A model generated the notes under the pieces. That model did not search any database. It had not been told where the DNA came from and was given only the letters and a program-made list of their open reading frames with translations. Positions 60,500 through 64,000 of a stretch of 64,000 bases of DNA are shown piece by piece. The position numbers were made by a program, and so were the translations under genes. The stretch is taken from positions 69,995,090 to 70,059,089 of the forward strand of contig JAKTNV010000006.1 of assembly GCA_022747635.1 (NCBI GenBank). Direction: 5' to 3'. Each line of letters opens with the position of its first letter. Within the stretch, counting starts at the first letter, position 1. The DNA comes from Hetaerina americana. Its lineage: Eukaryota; Arthropoda; Insecta; Odonata; Calopterygidae.

Positions 60500-60677
60500 A
60501 ATGAAATAAGGACAATTTGCACTTTTCCACAGTTTATTTAACGTACGACGCGTTTCAACTCACAGAGTCATCATCAGGTACAAGACGATGACAGATGGTC
60601 AGATGATGACTCTGTGAGTTGAAACGCGTCGTACGTTAAATAAACTGTGGAAAAGTGCAAATTGTCCTTATTTCATT
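60500..60677. repeat. perfect 76-bp inverted repeat, 26-bp spacer (Penelope-like terminal repeat candidate)
   Basis: 60500-60575 and 60602-60677 are exact reverse complements over 76 bp. Each arm carries the sequence ACGACGCGTTTCAACTCACA or its inverse. The family recurs in decayed form at 3.0-3.2 kb and 23.6-23.7 kb. The right arm continues into GATGAACTTCCACGACCTCA, also found at 23.68 kb, so the natural repeat unit is longer than the arm. Head-to-head terminal repeats are known for Penelope-like elements. No Penelope coding sequence remains here, and the LINE fragment begins about 130 bp downstream. Confidence 0.9.
60542..60582 (-). ncRNA. hammerhead-ribozyme-like motif
   Basis: Read on the minus strand from 60582: stem I strand TGTAC, core CTGATGA (60577-60571), one extra U (60570), stem II GACTC/GAGTT with a TGT loop, GAAAC (60556-60552), GCGTC with the predicted cleavage after C (60547), then GTACG closing stem I. 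All core nucleotides of the hammerhead (CUGANGA, GAA, UH) are present, with a canonical GUC site. Two points are atypical. An unpaired U separates the core from stem II. Stem III is only ACG/CGU without a loop, a form that would need dimerisation, as reported for some minimal hammerheads. The inverted copy on the plus strand has CAGATGA (core U to A) and lacks the stem I partner, so it should be inactive. Confidence 0.5.
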
Positions 60678-60784
60678 ATGATGAACTTCCACGACCTCAA
60701 GCCTGAATCTGTTGAACAAAAAAAGAAGACCACTCACACGTTATTTCTAGAAGCATTACTTCTATATCTTCAGATGAAGACGGA

Positions 60785-62014
60785 TTGTTACCGTCGAATT
60801 ATCAAGAATTAACCTGTGAGGAGGGAATCTGGCCGGAAGACTTTGTGAGATCAGTTTTAGTTACTATTCCGAAAAAGGTAAAGGCCACGTCCTGTGAGGA
60901 CTACAGGACAATTAGTTTGATATCCCACGCAGCTAAAATTGTAATCAGGATCATAAGCAAAAGGATAGAGAGTAGGGCCAATGATTACTTAGGGGATGAT
61001 CAGTTTGGGTTTAGGAAGGGGAGAGGTACGCGTGATGCCATTGCAGTAATGAGATTATTAATCGAGAGGAATTTAGAACACAACCAGGAGGTATTTGCCT
61101 GTTTCGTAGATTTCGAAAAAGCGTTTGATAGAGTGAATTGGGAAAAACTAATGAGTATATTGCAGAAAATAGGAATAGATTGGAGGGAAAGGAGGCTAAT
61201 CCGCAACCTGTACACGTCTCAGACTGCTCAGGTGCGGGTGGGAAACGGGGAGTCAGGATGGGCAGTGTTAGGAAGGGGTGTAAGGCAGGGTTGCCCATTA
61301 TCACCGTTGCTGTTCAACCTGTATGCAGAGGAAATGATCAAAGAGGCATGGGAAGGACTCGAAGTAGGAATGAAAGTGGGCGGGGAATTCGTAAAATCAG
61401 TTAGGTTTGCTGATGACCAAGCTTTAGTTTGTCAGTCAGCCAAGGGGCTGCAAGCATTGCTGAGTAAATTGGAAATTCAGTGCGACAGGTATGGGATGAG
61501 AATCAATATTAATAAAACAAAGGTTATGCGATTTTCTAGAAAGAAAGAGGCCAAGCTTAACATTAAAATAGGAGGGCAAAAACTAGAGCAGATAGAGCAG
61601 TTTACGTATCTCGGTAGTGTTTTGGACCAACACGGTCAAAGTAGTAGGGACATAAGGAGAAGAATTGCGCTAGGCAAAGAGGCTTTCACAAGGAGGAGGA
61701 AGTTGATGACGGGGACGTTGAGTAAGGATGTTAAGAAAAGACTCGTAAAAACTTTGATATGGAGCGTAGCTATGTACGGTGTGGAAACGTGGTCATTGAA
61801 GCAGGAGGATAGACGTAGACTGGAGGCTTTTGAAATGTGGGTGTGGAGAAGAATGGAGAAGGTGAAATGGGCAAAGAAGAAAACAAACGAGGAAGTACTT
61901 GGTATGGTGGACGAAGAGAGGGGTTTGTTGGGAGCAATCCAATGGAGGCAGGAAAAGTGGCTGAAGGGGTTACTGACCGGCAGAGGGATGTTGAAGACTG
62001 TAATTGAGGGGTGA
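60785..62014 (+). CDS. RTE-like reverse transcriptase, open frame of a 5'-truncated LINE
   Basis: A 409-residue frame without stops. It holds the RT N-terminal region (VTIPKKVKA, residues 26-34; DDQFGFRKGRGTRDAI, 71-86), motif A ACFVDFEKAFDRVN (105-118, Asp 109), motif B GVRQGCPLSPLLFNLYAEE (165-183), motif C FADDQALV (208-215, both Asp present), the NKTKVMRF segment (243-250) and YLGSVL (275-280). The post-RT region has YGVETWSLKQEDRRRLEAFEM and a MWVWRRME segment typical of RTE-like proteins. All catalytic residues are kept. Whole RTE proteins are about 1000 residues and begin with an AP endonuclease, which is absent here. The first codon of the frame is TTG, and LINE homology starts only near 60815, so no natural start is visible. 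The RT could be functional as a domain, but nothing shows it is expressed. Confidence 0.93.
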   Translation: MLPSNYQELTCEEGIWPEDFVRSVLVTIPKKVKATSCEDYRTISLISHAAKIVIRIISKRIESRANDYLGDDQFGFRKGRGTRDAIAVMRLLIERNLEHNQEVFACFVDFEKAFDRVNWEKLMSILQKIGIDWRERRLIRNLYTSQTAQVRVGNGESGWAVLGRGVRQGCPLSPLLFNLYAEEMIKEAWEGLEVGMKVGGEFVKSVRFADDQALVCQSAKGLQALLSKLEIQCDRYGMRININKTKVMRFSRKKEAKLNIKIGGQKLEQIEQFTYLGSVLDQHGQSSRDIRRRIALGKEAFTRRRKLMTGTLSKDVKKRLVKTLIWSVAMYGVETWSLKQEDRRRLEAFEMWVWRRMEKVKWAKKKTNEEVLGMVDEERGLLGAIQWRQEKWLKGLLTGRGMLKTVIEG

Positions 62015-62209
62015 ATGATAGGCAAACGAGGAAAGGGAAGGAGCAGGATAGGGATGTTGGACGCGATGAAGGGAGGAAGAAAGTACTCAGAGCTAAAGAG
62101 GGACCTGATGTAGAGTAGGATTTTGTATTTTGCTAGGGGCCACAAACTATTTAATTAGTAATTACGTCCATCCAAAAACCTACCTTAACCGGTAGATTAC
62201 CTTAAAAAA
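60815..62209 (+). mobile_element. RTE-like LINE, youngest copy in the window
   Basis: Contains the open RT frame and the 3' UTR. It ends in CTACC-TTAACC-GGTAG (62180-62195) followed by ATTACCTTAAAAAAAATT. The 5' end is truncated in the RT N-terminal region. Long TA tracts lie on both sides (60289-60379 and 62234-62314). I could not define a clean target-site duplication. Confidence 0.9.
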
Positions 62210-62230
62210 AATTGTATGTTACTGTGTATT

Positions 62231-62233
<3 letters not shown>

Positions 62234-62314
<81 letters not shown>
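62234..62314. repeat. (TA)n microsatellite
   Basis: About 40 TA units with one ACATAT interruption near 62297, immediately 3' of the LINE. Confidence 0.97.
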
Positions 62315-62319
62315 AACAT

Positions 62320-63190
62320 AATCTCAGCCTTTGAATTAATGATTCGGATTTTAATTTTCTCTTTTCTGTAACTTGAACCATATTTGAAGAAATAGAAGAA
62401 AAAATACAATTATTGGACGAGAAGAGAGTGTCAGTGCTCAAGATACGATTGGCGTGTCTGACTTAATACGGGTGTACCTTATAGGCAGTCAAAACTCGTA
62501 CATTTAAATAGGTGGCTAGTTACAAAGTATATTTTGCTTAGAAAAATATCCACGTACAGCTGTTATGCTTACATGTCGTGGCACATTAGAAGAGCATAAT
62601 ATCAGAAACGTATACATATAAGCATGAAACATCATAAGAGTAGTGGTAACAAAATATTAACAAATGAATGTTTAGGTGTTCTCATTATTTTTCGAAGAGA
62701 TGAGATACAGATTGTTTTGTAAACGAATTGGGGCATAGAGAAAACTAATCAATGCTATAAGGACTTGAACGTAGGAGAGAATAGAGGCAGAATAAAATCG
62801 AGAGTTTAGTGATTGACAATCTTCTAACAGTAGCATACATTAAGGATTGGTATACTGCAAGATATCTGACTAAATATTCCATTTTTATATAATACGTTAG
62901 AATAATTGCAAATAATCACCAGACTAAACGAGAAATTATACTCTAATTTCAACACTAATTCAGTAATAGTTATAAGTGCTCGCGGTAAGTAATATTTAAA
63001 GCATTTTCAATTCATTTTTTCTACAATCCTAACAACCTAATCAAATATGTAGTATACATGTGCTCCACTACTATCGATTACTAAATTCATCGTTTCCACC
63101 CTAAATATCCTTCTCAATTCCTCCTTACAGATAAGTGTAAATCGTTAAAGACATTCATAATATATTTTTTAAATCTCATAAATGCTTATT
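62320..63190. other. no recognised feature
   Basis: AT-rich, nothing assignable. Confidence 0.5.
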
Positions 63191-63194
63191 ACCC

Positions 63195-63600
63195 TTCAAG
63201 CCATCGCTAAGGTATGTGGCAGGGAGTGAATATACACCAGGCAAATTTTGATCCGAGTACGACCCTAACCGGGTTGTACGATATAGTGATCCCTTATCGT
63301 TCGTGGAAAAAATGACATCTAAAATCTCTCTGTTATAAAATTAATATATCCTACCTTAGTACGACGGGGGTAATAATACATTTTCAACGCCACTGCTAAA
63401 AGGAAGTACTTTCAATTTGTGCAAGAGATTAAATCTGTACTTTAACCTCCGCTTCGTGATAGATTGCCAGCCTAGCTGCCCTAATATTTTGGATATTCTA
63501 CTAAGTCTATCGTAACAACGTTTTAAAAATCTAGTTCCTCTACGCTGCACGCGATACAATTCGGTAATCAAGCCAACTTCCTAAGAACCCTATATACTTG
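63195..63600 (-). mobile_element. CR1/L2-like LINE 3' end, best of three copies
   Basis: The minus-strand frame 63571-63356 reads ITELYRVQRRGTRFLKRCYD, RLSRISKILGQLGWQSITKR and RLKYRFNLLHKLKVLPFSS, ending PPSYYG-like. This is the C-terminal region found after the RT in CR1/L2-type proteins (LExVQRRxARFV...LGWxxLxxRR). Downstream sequence includes FHERQG-type codons near 63300 and the 3' segment TATTCACTCCCTGCCACATACC (63232-63211) shared with the 13.7 and 40.1 kb copies. Only the last few hundred bases of the element are present. Confidence 0.8.
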
Positions 63601-63604
63601 CAGC

Positions 63605-63653
63605 ATATGCTATGTGAGGACTAACTGGCGGCAGATAACATTCCCTTTCGACC
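63605..63653. other. short spacer
   Basis: Unassigned sequence between the CR1-like fragment and the mariner end. Confidence 0.5.
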
Positions 63654-63655
63654 TA

Positions 63656-64000
63656 CGAGGGTGGTCTCATAAGTAACCCGTCTTACCTAGAGATGGCGAT
63701 AGTTGTTTGAAAAATATAACTTTATTATTTCCTATAAAATCTATCTATTAAGCATATATTTTAAGTTTGAAGACTACGTTTTTTAGTAATCGTTTGGTCA
63801 TCGTTATTTAAAACAATAATTTTATTTGAAAGTCCTCAGCCCAACCAATATAAAAGCTGAACTGGTTTCTACTCTGGGTGAGACTGGTCCTTAATTTACA
63901 ACAGTAAAATATTGGGTAGCAGAGTTTAAACGAGGCCGTACGAGGTTTCAAGGCGAGCATCGCGTTGGTCGACCAAATGAGGTTACCGCTCCAGAAGCGG
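63656..64000 (+). mobile_element. mauritiana-like mariner, 5' end, runs off the window
   Basis: Starts with CGAGGGTGGTCTCATAAGTA directly after a TA (63654-63655). This agrees with the inverted 3' end of the 46 kb copy (CGAGGGTAATCCCAAAAGTA). Coding sequence near 63840 onward reads NIKAELVSTLGETGP, stop, FTTVKYWVAEFKRGRTRFQ, GEHRVGRPNEVTAPEA, the N-terminal HTH part of Mos1-like transposases. One TAA interrupts the HTH, so this copy is probably also inactive. Its 3' part lies outside. Confidence 0.88.

Noticed and set aside
60255..60530. Frames rich in alternating Tyr-Ile
   Set aside because: Direct translation of the (TA)n tract.
60500..60677. Interpretation as a CRISPR repeat or MITE
   Set aside because: Only two arms in inverted orientation, no regular spacers, no TA or other target duplication immediately outside, and relatives elsewhere are not bounded by the same ends.

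Overview
This window looks like intergenic or intronic DNA from an animal nuclear genome, most likely an arthropod. It is AT-rich, has no bacterial-type gene packing, and I recognise no host protein exon, rRNA or intact tRNA. What can be read is almost entirely transposable elements at different stages of decay, plus (TA)n and (CA)n tracts and a few strand-asymmetric, GC-richer islands. The arthropod guess rests on the mixture of mariner subfamilies, RTE-like and CR1-like LINEs, Penelope-like remains and a tRNA-derived SINE. No species can be named.

The commonest family is an RTE-like non-LTR retrotransposon (AP-endonuclease plus reverse transcriptase). Plus-strand copies lie at about 3.25-3.57, 4.74-6.04, 7.3-7.9, 11.3-12.4, 22.4-22.75 and 60.8-62.2 kb, with a 3'-UTR relic near 6.4 kb. 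Minus-strand copies lie at about 24.1-26.65, 27.9-30.1, 47.1-48.5 and 51.9-53.2 kb. A second RTE-like subfamily is at 58.8-59.4 kb. The best copy (60785-62014) keeps an open 409-residue reverse transcriptase frame. Several copies end in the same 5-6-5 hairpin, probably the family's 3' recognition structure.

Four mariner-type DNA transposons are followed by sequence running off the window as a fifth. They are a degraded WSxEHR-type element (1.09-1.9 kb), an internally deleted element with perfect 33-bp terminal inverted repeats and TA flanks (33102-33854), a Mos1/mauritiana-like pseudogene (46.15-47.09 kb), a full-length but mutated element (48579-49805), and the 5' end of another mauritiana-like copy (63656 onward). 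CR1/L2-like LINE 3' ends occur at 13.5-13.8, 39.6-40.2 and 63.2-63.6 kb.

The most unusual structure is at 60.29-60.68 kb. A perfect 76-bp inverted repeat carries a hammerhead-ribozyme-like core (CTGATGA, stem, GAAAC, GUC cleavage site) and lies directly upstream of the best LINE copy. Decayed relatives occur at 3.0-3.2 and 23.6-23.7 kb. The 3 kb relative sits beside a fragment with a Penelope-type GIY-YIG endonuclease signature (3575-4036), which suggests that the hammerhead-bearing repeats are Penelope-like terminal repeats.

The stretches between these elements hold nothing I can recognise. They are listed as such.
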